Of a stretch of DNA of 64,000 bases, positions 25,574 to 34,389 are shown piece after piece. Source of the stretch: Cellulomonas carbonis (lineage in GTDB: Bacteria; Actinomycetota; Actinomycetes; Actinomycetales; Cellulomonadaceae); NCBI RefSeq assembly GCF_014636275.1, contig NZ_BMEB01000005.1, positions 1-64,000 on the forward strand, given 5' to 3'. Positions within the stretch are counted from its first letter, which is position 1. Every line of letters starts with the position of its first letter. The notes beneath the pieces are model-generated. The model did not search any database. It had not been told where the DNA came from and saw only the letters and a list, made by a program, of their open reading frames with translations. The translations under genes and the position numbers were made by a program.

Positions 25574-27099
25574 CAGAAGATCCCCTCGGGCGTGGTCACG
25601 GAGCCGAGCAGCTCGGTCGGCGCCGTGACCGTCAGGCCGCCGAGCTCCTCGGCCGACAGCTCGGGCAGGCGCTGCGCGACGTCGAGGAAGCGCTCGACCT
25701 CGGCCGGGTCGAGCACGCCGTCGGCGAGCATCCGGAACTTGGTGACGTACTGCTCACGGCCGAACGGGCGTGCCCCCAGCGGGTGGGCGTCCGCGACCGC
25801 GATCTCCTCGACGACGCGCGTGCCGTCGGTGAGCGTGATCTCGAGCCGTCCGCCGAACGCCTTCTCGGCGGGGTCGGTCGAGTGGTACCGCCGCGTCCAG
25901 CCGGGGTCCTCGGCGGTGGTGATCGTGCGCCAGAGCGCGACGGTGTCCGGCCGGGCGGCGCGCTCGGGCGCGTACGAGCGCACGTGGTGCCAGCCGCCGT
26001 CCTGCAGCGCGACGGCGAGGATGTACGGGATCGAGTGGTCGAGCGTCTCGCGCGACGCGGTCGGGTCGTACTTCTGCGGGTCGTTCGCGCCCGAGCCGAT
26101 CACGACGTGGGTGTGGTGGCTCGTGTGCAGGACGACCGACGCGACCCGCTCGGGGTCCGCGACCTCGGGCCGCTCGCGGTGCAGCCGGCGCGCGAGGTCG
26201 ATGAGCGCCTGCGACTGGTACTCCGCCGAGTGCTCCTTGGTGTACGTGTCGAGGATCGCGCGCTTGGCCTCGCCCGGCTCGGGCAGCACGACGTCGTACG
26301 CGGCGTCGGGCCCGTCGAGCATCCACGCGACGACGCCGTCCTCGCCCTCGTAGATCGGCGTGGGCGAGGTCTGCCCGCGCATCGCGCGGTCCACCGCCTC
26401 GACGGCGACCTTGCCGGCGAACGCCGGGGCGTAGGCCTTCCACGTCGAGATCTCGCCCTTGCGGGACTGCCGCGTCGCCGTCGTCGTGTGCAGGGCCTGC
26501 CCGATCGCGTGGAACACCTGGTCCGTGGGCAGGCCCAGCAGCGTGCCGAGCGCCGCGGCGGCCGACGGGCCGAGGTGCGCGACGTGGTCGATCTTGTGCT
26601 TGTGCAGGCTGATCGCGCGCACGAGGTCGACCTGCACCTCGTAGCCCGTCGTGATCGCCCGGACGACGTCGGCGCCCGACAGCCCCCGCCGGGCCGCGAG
26701 GTGCTGCGCGACGGCGACGACCGGCGGGATGTTGTCCCCCGGGTGGGAGTAGTCGGCCGCGAGGAACGTGTCGTGGTAGTCCAGCTCGCGCACCGCCACG
26801 CCGTTCGCCCACGCCGCCCACTCGGGGCTCACGCGCTGCTCGGCGGCGAGGCCGAACACGGTCGCCCCCGGGGCGAAGGGGTGCGCGACGGCCTGCGCGC
26901 GCGCCGCGGCGACGGGCGCGCGCACCAGCGAAGCGACCGCCACGGACGCGTTGTCGATCACGCGGTTGACGACCATGTCCGCGACCTCGGGCAGCACCTC
27001 GGCGCCGTCCGTCGCGATCTCGGCGAGGCGCCACGCGAGCTGCTCCTCGCGGGGCAGCCGGTCGGCGCTGGGGTGGACGCGCAGGTGGTGGGTCCTCAT
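25573..27099 (-). CDS. prpD: 2-Methylcitrate dehydratase
   Basis: A 508-residue MmgE/PrpD-family enzyme that dehydrates 2-methylcitrate. Family features include [55 protein letters not shown] and [19 protein letters not shown]. Length matches PrpD. Its ATG overlaps the gntR stop (ATGA), so it is translated with the regulator. The following aconitase-type step must be provided elsewhere, as no acnB/acnD is nearby. Confidence 0.95.
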   Translation of the reverse strand: MRTHHLRVHPSADRLPREEQLAWRLAEIATDGAEVLPEVADMVVNRVIDNASVAVASLVRAPVAAARAQAVAHPFAPGATVFGLAAEQRVSPEWAAWANGVAVRELDYHDTFLAADYSHPGDNIPPVVAVAQHLAARRGLSGADVVRAITTGYEVQVDLVRAISLHKHKIDHVAHLGPSAAAALGTLLGLPTDQVFHAIGQALHTTTATRQSRKGEISTWKAYAPAFAGKVAVEAVDRAMRGQTSPTPIYEGEDGVVAWMLDGPDAAYDVVLPEPGEAKRAILDTYTKEHSAEYQSQALIDLARRLHRERPEVADPERVASVVLHTSHHTHVVIGSGANDPQKYDPTASRETLDHSIPYILAVALQDGGWHHVRSYAPERAARPDTVALWRTITTAEDPGWTRRYHSTDPAEKAFGGRLEITLTDGTRVVEEIAVADAHPLGARPFGREQYVTKFRMLADGVLDPAEVERFLDVAQRLPELSAEELGGLTVTAPTELLGSVTTPEGIF

Positions 27100-27857
27100 G
27101 GACGGTCTCCCGTGGTGTCGAGCGGGGTGGCGGGCTGGGTGACGGCTGTGGTCGGGGGTCGGGCGGCCTGCTGGGCGGCGGGCGTGGTGGCGGACGGGCC
27201 GGCCGGCGGCGTGCCGGGCGGCCCGGCGAGGGTTGATAGGACGTGCGCGAGGCTCGCGCGCAGGTGGACCGCGGTCGCCTGCGCCGCGAGCACCTCGTCG
27301 TGGTCGGCGACGGCCTCGGCGATGAGGCGGTGCTCGTCGGCGGCGCGCCGCAGGCGGTCGGGGTTGTCCTGCGCGAGGCGCCGGACGCGAGCGACGTGGG
27401 CGCGCAGCGCGGTGAGCGAGCGGCGCAGGTAGGGGCTCGCGGCGGCGTCGTCGACCGCGGCGTCGAGCTCGGCGACGAGCGCGTAGTAGGCGAGCCGCTC
27501 GGGGTCGGCCGGGCCGAGCAGGTCCGGTGCCGCCGCGAACCGCGCCGCGAGCGCGCGGAAGGTGCCCACGTCCCCGCGGCGCGCGGCGAGGCGTGCGGCC
27601 TGGGTCTCGAGCGCCTCGCGCAGCTCGAACAGGTGGCGGACGTCCTCGGCGCTGAGCGCCGACACGACGAGGGTGCGGCCCTTGCCGACGACGGCGAGCC
27701 CCTCGGCGCTCAGCCGGCCGAGCGCCTCACGCAGCGGCGTCCGGGACACGCCCCAGCGCGCGGCCTGCTCGACCTCGCTCAGCTCGGCACCCGGCGGGAG
27801 GTGCCACGTGACGATCTCCTCGCGCAGCGCGTGGTAGACCCGCTCGCTCGCCCGCAT
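27096..27857 (-). CDS. GntR/FadR-family regulator of the prp operon
   Basis: A 253-residue regulator. The winged helix is N-terminal ([38 protein letters not shown]), followed by an all-helical FCD ligand domain with [14 protein letters not shown] and metal-binding His candidates. A Pro/Thr/Ala-rich tail of about 40 residues is odd. Start at 27857: TACGGT (27865-27870) lies 7 nt upstream, so the mRNA is probably leaderless. It is the first gene of gntR-prpD-prpB-prpC and its promoter holds a perfect 10-bp palindrome, which suggests autoregulation by a methylcitrate-cycle metabolite. Confidence 0.88.
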   Translation of the reverse strand: MRASERVYHALREEIVTWHLPPGAELSEVEQAARWGVSRTPLREALGRLSAEGLAVVGKGRTLVVSALSAEDVRHLFELREALETQAARLAARRGDVGTFRALAARFAAAPDLLGPADPERLAYYALVAELDAAVDDAAASPYLRRSLTALRAHVARVRRLAQDNPDRLRRAADEHRLIAEAVADHDEVLAAQATAVHLRASLAHVLSTLAGPPGTPPAGPSATTPAAQQAARPPTTAVTQPATPLDTTGDRP

Positions 27858-27864
27858 GGGACCG

Positions 27865-27897
27865 ACCGTACGCCTGGACCGACGCGTTTGTATACAA
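27865..27897 (-). promoter_or_regulatory. prp operon promoter with TTGTATACAA operator
   Basis: On the minus strand, -10 TACGGT (27870-27865) is followed by 7 nt and the GTG/ATG start region of gntR (ATG at 27857). TTGTATACAA (27888-27897), a perfect palindrome of the GntR type, covers the expected -35 with a 17-bp spacer. A degenerate second copy, GTGCATACAA, lies at 27941-27950, 53 bp away centre to centre. Confidence 0.7.
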
Positions 27898-27954
27898 CAA
27901 CGGGCCCCTACCGCGGCGCCAGGCGACCTCGCGCCCCCTCGTGCATACAAGCGG

Positions 27955-29562
27955 TCATGCCGTGCGCGCGGCCTCCGCGACCGGCTCGGCCGTGGGCGCG
28001 CTGTGCAGCACGGTCCGCAGGGGGCGGTTCGGGATCAGCGCGGAGGCGACGACGGCGGCGACCGCGAGCGGGACGGCGGCCACGAAGACGCCGTGCAGCG
28101 CGTCGCCGAGCCCCTGCCGGACGGCGGTGACGACGACGTCCGGCAGCCCCACGAGCGCGCTCGGGTCGAGCACCGAGCTCGCGTCGACCGACCCCTCGGG
28201 GACGGCGTCGGCGGCGGCCGGCGGGAGGTGCCCCGTGATCGCGGGGCCGAGGCGCGAGCTCATGATCGTGCCGAGGACCGCGATGCCCACGGTCCCGCCC
28301 GCGCTGCGGAAGAACTGCGTCGCCGCCGTCGCGACGCCGAGGTCCTCGCGCGCGACGGCGTTCTGGACGACGAGCGTGTAGGTCTGGTTCGCGGCGCCCA
28401 GCCCCACGCCCACGACGACCATCGCGAGCGTCAGCTGCAGCTGCGAGGAGCCGTGGTGCATGCGCGTCAGGAGCAGGAAGCCGGCGACGAGCACGACCGT
28501 CCCGCCGACGAGGAACCCCTTGTACCGGCCCCACCGCGTGATGAGCAGCCCGACGACGATGCTCACGACGATCATCGAGGCGCTCATCGGCACGATGATC
28601 GCGCCCGAGGCCGTCGCGTCGACGCCGAGGACGCCCTGCGCGTACACCGGGATGTAGAAGATCGCGCCGAACATGCCGGTGGCGACGAGGAACGCGGCGA
28701 CGTTCGCCGCCGTGACGACGCGGTCGCGGAACAGCCGCAGGGGGATGACCGGCTCCTCGGCGCGCAGCTCGACCGCGACGAACACCGACAGCAGCGCGGC
28801 GCCGGCCAGGTAGAGCCCGACGACCGTCGGCGAGGACCACGGGTAGGACGTGCCGCCCCACGACGTCGCGAGCAGCACCGCGACGAGCCCCGCCGTCAGC
28901 GTGAGGATGCCCGCGACGTCGATCCGCGCGCGCCGCTGGACGTGCGGCAGGTGCAGCCTGCGGACGATCACCCCGAGGGCGACGAGGCCGAACGGCAGCG
29001 TCGCGTAGAACAGCCAGCGCCACCCGAGGTGGTCGGTGATCCAGCCGCCCGCGAGCGGTCCGGTGATCGACGTGACCCCGAAGACCGCGCCCATGTAGCC
29101 CTGGTACCGGCCGCGCTGACGCGGCGGGATGATGTCGCCGATGATCGTCTGGGAGAGGGTCATCAGCGCGCCCATGCCGAGCCCCTGGACGGTCCGGGCG
29201 CCCACGAGCCACCAGAAGTCCTGCGCCGCACCCGCGAGCGCCGACCCGAGCAGGAAGACCGCGAGCCCGCCCACGTAGAACGGGCGGCGGCCGTACAGGT
29301 CGGACAGCTTCCCGACGACGGGCACGACGACCGCCGAGGCGAGCATGGCCGCCGTCGCGAGCCAGCTGTAGTGCGCCATCCCGCCCAGCTCGGCCACGAT
29401 CACCGGCATCGCGGGCGACACGATCGTCTGGCTGATGCCGGCGACGAACATGCCGAGCATGAGGCCGACGAACACGGCCCGCGCCTCGGGCGTCAGCCCC
29501 GTCGTCGTGCTCGGGGTGGTGCCCGCCGCGGGTGCAGCGGGTGCTGGTGCCGTCGCGGACAC
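27955..29562 (-). CDS. MFS drug efflux transporter, DHA2 (14-TMS) family
   Basis: A 535-residue inner-membrane proton antiporter. Features: the motif-A loop GKLSDLYGRRPFYVGG, motif C region GPLAGGWITDHLGWRWLFY, and about 14 hydrophobic segments. GTG at 29562 is chosen because GAGGAG precedes it and the extra upstream residues are charged and non-conserved; an N-terminal Ala/Pro/Thr tail remains. Divergent from a TetR gene with a double palindrome between them, so it is probably induced by its substrates. Substrate not predictable. Confidence 0.92.
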   Translation of the reverse strand: MSATAPAPAAPAAGTTPSTTTGLTPEARAVFVGLMLGMFVAGISQTIVSPAMPVIVAELGGMAHYSWLATAAMLASAVVVPVVGKLSDLYGRRPFYVGGLAVFLLGSALAGAAQDFWWLVGARTVQGLGMGALMTLSQTIIGDIIPPRQRGRYQGYMGAVFGVTSITGPLAGGWITDHLGWRWLFYATLPFGLVALGVIVRRLHLPHVQRRARIDVAGILTLTAGLVAVLLATSWGGTSYPWSSPTVVGLYLAGAALLSVFVAVELRAEEPVIPLRLFRDRVVTAANVAAFLVATGMFGAIFYIPVYAQGVLGVDATASGAIIVPMSASMIVVSIVVGLLITRWGRYKGFLVGGTVVLVAGFLLLTRMHHGSSQLQLTLAMVVVGVGLGAANQTYTLVVQNAVAREDLGVATAATQFFRSAGGTVGIAVLGTIMSSRLGPAITGHLPPAAADAVPEGSVDASSVLDPSALVGLPDVVVTAVRQGLGDALHGVFVAAVPLAVAAVVASALIPNRPLRTVLHSAPTAEPVAEAARTA

Positions 29563-29640
29563 GGGGCTCCTCGTGGTGATCGGTGGTCGTCGGTGCGCGT
29601 CCTCGACGCGGGCGTCCCGACCCGGCCAGGATGCGCCCAA

Positions 29641-29674
29641 GGTGCAGACTCTGCAACTTCGCAGAGTCTGCACC
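29641..29674. promoter_or_regulatory. Double TetR operator between pump and regulator
   Basis: A perfect inverted repeat with 14-bp arms (29641-29654 and 29661-29674) and a 6-bp spacer. Each arm itself contains a palindrome: TGCAGACTCTGCA (29643-29655) and GCAGAGTCTGC (29661-29671), centres 17 bp apart. This layout would let two TetR dimers bind side by side. The right half covers the -35 region of the tetR promoter. Confidence 0.85.
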
Positions 29675-29690
29675 TATTTCTCGTCGCGGC

Positions 29691-29696
29691 TAGCCT
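29691..29696 (+). promoter_or_regulatory. -10 box of tetR, probably leaderless
   Basis: TAGCCT ends 6 nt before the ATG at 29703, matching the leaderless pattern TANNNT followed by 6-8 nt and a start codon. Confidence 0.55.
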
Positions 29697-29702
29697 GGAG
29701 CC

Positions 29703-30416
29703 ATGCCGGCAGCACCCGCACCCGAGGCCGACCGCCCCGCGGCCGCCGACGACGCCGCCCCCGCCGGCCTGCGCGAGCGCAAGAAGCGCGCGACGCGGCA
29801 CGCGCTGCGGCTCGCCGCGCTGCGGCTGGTCGCCGAGCGCGGCGTCGACGCGGTGACCACCGACGAGATCGCCGCCGCGGCCGACGTGTCGGTGCGGACG
29901 TTCTTCAACTACTTCGCGAGCAAGGAGGACGCGCTCGTCGGCAACGACCCGACGCTCGGCGAGACCCTGGTCGCCGAGCTCGTCGAGCGTCCCGCCGACG
30001 AGCCGCCGCTGGAGTCCCTGCGCGCCGTGCTGACGTCCTACGCGCGGTCCGCGCCGCTCGACGGCGAGGTGTGGCGGCTGCGCATGCGGGTCGTCGAGGC
30101 CAACCCGCACCTGCTGCCCGCGCTGCACGGCGCGTCGGCGCAGCTCGAGCGGCGCATCACCGCAGCCGTCGCGGAGCGTCTCGACGTCGACCCCGTGACC
30201 GACCCCTACCCGCGCCTCGTCGTCGCCGTCGCGATCGCCGCGGTGCGCGCCGCGACCCAGCACAGCGGCGCCACGGGGTTCGCGCGGCCGCTCGACACGA
30301 TCGTCGGCGAGTACTTCGACGCGCTCGCCGCCGGGCTGCCCGCGCCCGCACCCCGGTCCGGCGGCGGCCCCGCCCGGACGGGAGCTGGCCGCGTGCCCGG
30401 GCCCGGTCGGGCCTAG
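29703..30416 (+). CDS. TetR-family repressor
   Basis: A 237-residue regulator. After a Pro/Ala-rich N-terminus the HTH reads RATRHALRLAALRLVAERG, VTTDEIAAAADVSVRTFFNYF, SKEDAL, the typical TetR arrangement. The C-terminal ligand domain is divergent, as usual. It most likely represses itself and the divergent MFS pump through the double palindrome at 29641-29674. Its TAG stop codon forms part of the -10 box of the next gene. Confidence 0.92.
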   Translation: MPAAPAPEADRPAAADDAAPAGLRERKKRATRHALRLAALRLVAERGVDAVTTDEIAAAADVSVRTFFNYFASKEDALVGNDPTLGETLVAELVERPADEPPLESLRAVLTSYARSAPLDGEVWRLRMRVVEANPHLLPALHGASAQLERRITAAVAERLDVDPVTDPYPRLVVAVAIAAVRAATQHSGATGFARPLDTIVGEYFDALAAGLPAPAPRSGGGPARTGAGRVPGPGRA

Positions 30417-30419
30417 CAT
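30414..30419 (+). promoter_or_regulatory. -10 box of the TauE/SafE gene
   Basis: TAGCAT lies 7 nt before the GTG at 30427 and its first three bases are the tetR stop codon. This suggests a leaderless transcript independent of tetR. Confidence 0.55.
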
Positions 30420-30426
30420 CGCCGCC

Positions 30427-31224
30427 GTGCGTCCTGCGACCCCTGCCCCCGCCCGCCACGTCCCCTGGTCGACCCTCGCGGTCGTCGGAGCGGTCGGCGG
30501 CCTGCTCTCCGGCGCGTTCGGCGTGGGCGGCGGGATCATCATGGTCCCGCTGCTGCTGACCTTCGCCCACATGGACCAGCGGCGGGCCGCGGCGACGTCG
30601 CTCGCGGCCATCGTGCCCGCGTCCGTGACGGGCGGCATCGGCTACCTCGTGCGCGGCGAGGTCGACCTCGCCGCTGCGGGTGTGCTCGCCGTCGGCGGCG
30701 TGCTCGGGTCCTACCTCGGTGCGCGGCTGCTGCGGCGCGTGCCGCTCGTGTGGCTGCGGTGGGGCTTCGTCGCGCTGCTGCTCGTCACGGCGGCGCGGCT
30801 GCTGCTCGTCGCCCCCGAGCGCGGCGCGGAGCTCGACCTCACGGTGCTCGTGGCCCTGGGCCTGGTCGCCGCGGGGCTGTTCATGGGGGTCGCGTCGGGC
30901 CTGTTCGGCATCGGCGGGGGCGTGATCCTCGTCCCGGTGCTCATCGCGGTGTTCGGCGTCGGGGACCTCGTCGCCAAGGGGACGTCGCTCCTCGTCATGC
31001 TCCCGACCGCGACCATGGGCACGGTCACCAACGCCCGGGGCGGCCTCGTCGACATCAGGCAGGCCGCGGTCGTCGGGCTCTGCGCCACGGCCGCGTCGTT
31101 CGCGGGCGTCGCCCTCGCGTTCTGGATGTCCCCGACGCTGTCGAGCGTGCTGTTCGCGGTCCTCGTGCTCGCGTCCGCGGCGCAGCTCGCGGTGCGCGCC
31201 GTGAAGGCGCAGCGCAAGGCCTGA
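30427..31224 (+). CDS. TauE/SafE-family (TSUP) membrane permease
   Basis: A 265-residue protein with about eight transmembrane helices in two repeated halves. Each half carries the glycine motif, GAFGVGGGIIMVPLLL and GLFGIGGGVILVPVLI, followed by KGTSL-type or ATSLAAI motifs. Members export sulfite, sulfoacetate or other organosulfonates, or import sulfate; the substrate here cannot be named. No sulfur-metabolism gene is adjacent. GTG start with an apparent leaderless promoter. Confidence 0.88.
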   Translation: MRPATPAPARHVPWSTLAVVGAVGGLLSGAFGVGGGIIMVPLLLTFAHMDQRRAAATSLAAIVPASVTGGIGYLVRGEVDLAAAGVLAVGGVLGSYLGARLLRRVPLVWLRWGFVALLLVTAARLLLVAPERGAELDLTVLVALGLVAAGLFMGVASGLFGIGGGVILVPVLIAVFGVGDLVAKGTSLLVMLPTATMGTVTNARGGLVDIRQAAVVGLCATAASFAGVALAFWMSPTLSSVLFAVLVLASAAQLAVRAVKAQRKA

Positions 31225-31227
31225 GTC

Positions 31228-31269
31228 CCAGGGCCGACGCCCTCCGCCCGGGTGTCCTGGGGCGTCGGG
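31228..31269 (+). terminator. Hairpin after the TSUP gene
   Basis: CCGACGCCC (31234-31242) pairs with GGGCGTCGG (31260-31268), with CCCAGG/CCTGGG offering an alternative stem. It begins 4 nt after the stop codon. Confidence 0.55.
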
Positions 31270-31516
31270 CGTCGCGTCCGCGCGACCTCGTGCGCGCGGC
31301 GGAAGGGGACGAAAGCCCCTCGCCCTACCGCATGGGCACCACCCGCCCAACCACGACACTTCCGCCAAGTCGCCCGAACGGCCTACGGGTGACGATCCGC
31401 ACATTGCCGTGCGCATCGGACCACCACCAGGATCTGCCCAGGCCCGATTCGCAAGATCGTTCTCCGGTTCACCTGCAGGTTCTCTGTGAGCGGTCACGTG
31501 ACGACGAAGACAAGGG

Positions 31517-31542
31517 CTCAAGACCGGCCCCCGCCGGTCGAT
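31517..31542 (+). promoter_or_regulatory. Possible FliA-type (sigma-28) promoter
   Basis: CTCAA (31517-31521), 15 bp, then GTCGAT (31537-31542). Motile actinobacteria use CTCA(A/C)-N15-17-GCCGA(T)A for FliA promoters; this differs at one or two positions. The spacer is itself a GACCGGC/GCCGGTC hairpin. It would drive the small gene and the c-di-GMP gene as part of a motility regulon. Confidence 0.35.
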
Positions 31543-31636
31543 CAATCAACAAGAGCGACACCACGGAGCCCCCGACAGCGACGTGGCAGGGGACGGCCGC
31601 CTCGGCCGTGTCGCCGTGACCGAGAGGGGAACGACC

Positions 31637-31747
31637 ATGGACAAGTGGCGCAACGCCCGTACCGCGACGATCGTCCGCATCAGCGCCAGCGCCGGCACGC
31701 TCGCCGCCGTCGCCGCGCTGGTCGGCGCCGGGTACAAGTGGCTCTGA
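31637..31747 (+). CDS. 36-residue small membrane protein
   Basis: MDKWRNARTATIVRISASAG followed by a hydrophobic stretch TLAAVAALVGAG and the end YKWL. The positively charged N-terminus and a 15-17-residue apolar segment suggest a single-pass inner-membrane peptide. A strong SD (GAGGGGA) lies 7 nt upstream of the ATG, better than for most genes here. Its stop overlaps a GTG (31738) in frame with the following GGDEF-EAL gene, and an 18-bp hairpin starts 12 nt after the stop. It could be a regulatory partner or a leader peptide. Confidence 0.65.
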   Translation: MDKWRNARTATIVRISASAGTLAAVAALVGAGYKWL

Positions 31748-33798
31748 CAGCACGAACTGAGGACGGCGGGGCCGAGGTCACCTCGGCTCCGCCGTCCTTG
31801 CTGTACCCGTACGTCGCGCTCGTCGCTGCACTCGGCTTCACAGGACTCACCATCGCCCTGGTCGGCACGCCATGGTCGACGTTCACCGTCTCCGCGATCG
31901 GCCCCTACGTCTTCCTGAGCCTCGCCGCGGTCATCGGCGAGGTCCGCCCCCTCCCGGTCCCCCGCGGTGACGACCCGGCCGAGACCATCTCGACCTCGGC
32001 GCCCTTCATCCTCGCGCTGCTCGCCCTCGGCGGTGTCGGCGTCGCCGTCGCCGTCCAGGCCGTCGCAAGCGTGGTGGACGACGTCGTCAACCGCCGCGAC
32101 TGGCGCAAGTCGGCGTTCAACACCGGTCAGTACGCGCTGAGCCTCCTCGTCGGGCGCTCCGTCTACTGCGCCCTCACGGGCACCGCCTTCTTCGCCGGGC
32201 CGGCCGAGGTCACGACGTCGGACCTGGGCCCCCTGCTGCTCGCGGGTGTCTCGATGGTGGCCGTCAACCGACTGCTCGTCGCGGGCGTCGTCGCGCTCGC
32301 CGTGGGGCAGCGGCTGCTCGTGGTCCTCCGGGACGACGCGCACTTCCTCCTCGCGACCAACGCCGTGCTCCTCTCGGTCGGCGCGATCGCGGCGCACGTC
32401 GCCCTCGACGGCGTCGGGGTGCTCGCACTGCTGACGACGCCCGTCATCGCCGCCTACCTGACGACCGCGGCCGCGATCCGGCAGGCGCACCTCGCGTCGC
32501 ACGACGCGCTCACCGGTCTGCGCAGCCGCGACCGCCTGCACAAGGACCTCGACCGCGCGTGCGTGGGTGCCCGCCGCACCGAGGGCCCGGGTCCGGGTCT
32601 GGTGCTCATCGACCTCGACCACTTCAAGCACGTCAACGACTCCCTCGGGCACCTGGTCGGCGACCAGCTCCTCCGGCAGGTCGCCGACCGCATCACGACG
32701 GCGCTCGACGACGAGTGCGTCGCCTACCGCCTCGGCGGCGACGAGTTCGCCGTCGTCGTCGAGGGCGACGAGTCGCGGACCCAGGAGGTCGCCGCGGCGA
32801 TCCTCGGGGCCCTGAGCGCGCCCATGACGGTCAGCGAGGTCGAGATCCTCGTGCGCGCCAGCGCGGGCCTCGCGATCGCCCCGCACCACGGCGACGACGC
32901 CGGCACGCTGATGAAGAACGCCGACATCGCGCTCTACCACGCGAAGCTCGACCGTGACCGGACCTGCACCTACAGCGCCCGCTACGCCGTCAACACCGTC
33001 GAGCGACTGAGGCTGCTCACCGACCTCCGCGCCGCGATCGACGCCGGTCAGCTCGCCGTCGAGTACCAGCCGCAGGTCGACCTCGTCACGCGTCGCGTCG
33101 TCGCCGTCGAGGCCCTGATCCGCTGGCGCCACCCCGAGCGGGGCATGGTGCCGCCCGACAGCTTCATCCCCCTCGCCGAGAACTCGGGGCTCATCGGCGA
33201 GCTCACCGAGTACGTCCTCGACACGGCCCTCGCGACCCTCGCCGGTTGGCGGCGGAGCGGCCACGACATCCGGATGTCGGTCAACCTCTCCGCACGGCAC
33301 CTGTCCGAGCTCTCGCTGCCGCGTGTGGTCACCGAGTCCCTCGACCGGCACGGCGTCCCGGCGTCGTCGCTCGTGCTGGAGGTCACGGAGACCGGCATCC
33401 TCTCCGACCCGGCGCGCGTCGACCTGATCATCGGGGCCCTCCGGCTCTTCGGTGTCGGTATCGCCGTCGACGACTACGGGACGGGCCACGCCTCGCTCGG
33501 CTACCTCAAGCGTCTCGACATCGACGAGCTCAAGATCGACCGGTCGTTCGTGAGCGACATGGGTCGGGACGCCCAGGACCACGCGATCGTGCGCTCGACG
33601 CTGGCGCTCGCGCGCGACCTCGGCCTGCGCGTCGTCGCCGAGGGGATCGAGGAGGAGAGCACCGCGGCGGAGCTGCGCGCGCTCGGCTGCGACGTCGGAC
33701 AGGGCTACCACCTGGGTCGCCCCGTCCCCGCGGCCGAGGTCGTGCGGATCCTCGACGAGCAGACGGTCCCGGTCCCGCCGCGCCCGGCCACGGTCTGA
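31738..33798 (+). CDS. Membrane GGDEF-EAL c-di-GMP enzyme
   Basis: A 686-residue protein if it starts at the GTG overlapping the small gene; a TTG at 31798 is the next in-frame option and would place the start after the hairpin. The N-terminal 240 residues hold several membrane helices of a MASE-like sensor. GGDEF near residue 332 is intact (RLGGDEFAVVVEGD), and the EAL domain is complete (VEALIRWRHPERG, SVNLSARHL, VTETGILSDP, VDDYGTGHASLGYLKRLDID, ELKIDRSFV, VAEGIEEES). Both activities are possible. Neighbours suggest a motility or surface-life role. Confidence 0.9.
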   Translation: MALTARTEDGGAEVTSAPPSLLYPYVALVAALGFTGLTIALVGTPWSTFTVSAIGPYVFLSLAAVIGEVRPLPVPRGDDPAETISTSAPFILALLALGGVGVAVAVQAVASVVDDVVNRRDWRKSAFNTGQYALSLLVGRSVYCALTGTAFFAGPAEVTTSDLGPLLLAGVSMVAVNRLLVAGVVALAVGQRLLVVLRDDAHFLLATNAVLLSVGAIAAHVALDGVGVLALLTTPVIAAYLTTAAAIRQAHLASHDALTGLRSRDRLHKDLDRACVGARRTEGPGPGLVLIDLDHFKHVNDSLGHLVGDQLLRQVADRITTALDDECVAYRLGGDEFAVVVEGDESRTQEVAAAILGALSAPMTVSEVEILVRASAGLAIAPHHGDDAGTLMKNADIALYHAKLDRDRTCTYSARYAVNTVERLRLLTDLRAAIDAGQLAVEYQPQVDLVTRRVVAVEALIRWRHPERGMVPPDSFIPLAENSGLIGELTEYVLDTALATLAGWRRSGHDIRMSVNLSARHLSELSLPRVVTESLDRHGVPASSLVLEVTETGILSDPARVDLIIGALRLFGVGIAVDDYGTGHASLGYLKRLDIDELKIDRSFVSDMGRDAQDHAIVRSTLALARDLGLRVVAEGIEEESTAAELRALGCDVGQGYHLGRPVPAAEVVRILDEQTVPVPPRPATV
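31760..31797 (+). terminator. 18-bp terminator-like hairpin inside the gene junction
   Basis: AGGACGGCGG and CCGCCGTCCT form ten pairs, then one G-U pair, then GCCGAGG/CCTCGGC around loop TCA. It is as strong as the true terminators of this window, yet lies within the 5' end of the GGDEF-EAL frame. It may be an attenuator that separates the small gene from the enzyme gene. Confidence 0.7.
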
Positions 33799-33801
33799 CG
33801 C

Positions 33802-34389
33802 GTGCTGCTCCTCGCCGCGTGCGGCCTCGCGATGCTGTCACCGCTGCTGGCGGGGCGGTGGCCCGCCGGCCTCCTCCTGCACCGCTGGCGCATGGCGTGG
33901 CTCGTGTGGGCGACCCTCGCGCTCCAGTTCGTCGTGCTCGAGGTCCCCATGCCGGACGCGCTGCCTCCCGTGCTCCACGTCGGCACCTACGTCGTGGCCC
34001 TCGGCTTCGTGTGGGTCAACCGGCGCCTGCCGGGACTGCTGCTCATCGGGGCCGGCGCCTTCACGAACGGCCTCACGATCGCGGTCAACGGCGGTGTCCT
34101 GCCGGCTGACCCGCAAGCGGTCGCACGCGCCGGCCTCGAGCACGACGGCAGCTTCGCCAACTCGACGGTCGTCGCGGACCCCGTGCTGCCGTGGCTCGGC
34201 GACGCGTTCGCGTGGCCCGCTCCCCTGCCGCTCGCCAACACCTTCAGCGTGGGTGACGTGCTCATCCTCGCTGGCGTCGCCGTCGCGGCCTGGTCCTCTG
34301 CGCGCCGGTTCGGCGCCCCCGAGCCGGTCGACGCACCGGCCGACGCCGACACGCGCCCGAGCAGGGGCGGCGGCCGCCCCGCGGTCTGA
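33802..34389 (+). CDS. DUF5317 membrane protein
   Basis: A 195-residue protein with four to five transmembrane segments. The motifs LLLAACGLAMLSPLLAGRWP near the start, GLLLIGAGAFTNGLTIAVNGG, and LANTFSVGDVLILAG near the end are typical of DUF5317. Its GTG starts 3 nt after the GGDEF-EAL stop, so the two are co-transcribed and probably co-translated. Members often sit next to c-di-GMP genes; the function is unknown. A charged C-terminal tail faces the cytoplasm. Confidence 0.85.
   Translation: MLLLAACGLAMLSPLLAGRWPAGLLLHRWRMAWLVWATLALQFVVLEVPMPDALPPVLHVGTYVVALGFVWVNRRLPGLLLIGAGAFTNGLTIAVNGGVLPADPQAVARAGLEHDGSFANSTVVADPVLPWLGDAFAWPAPLPLANTFSVGDVLILAGVAVAAWSSARRFGAPEPVDAPADADTRPSRGGGRPAV

Larger units (their letters stand above)
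31225..31636. other. Intergenic region of 412 bp with lower GC
   Basis: No gene is supported. It contains a likely terminator (31228-31269), a GGGG-N7-CCCC hairpin near 31307-31325, a FliA-like promoter (31517-31542), and a long untranslated stretch before the 36-codon gene at 31637. I checked it for the c-di-GMP riboswitch core and did not see one. Confidence 0.55.

Noticed and set aside
31300..31500. Search for a c-di-GMP riboswitch in the long leader before the c-di-GMP gene
   Set aside because: I see a few small hairpins but none of the conserved core of c-di-GMP-I or c-di-GMP-II elements.
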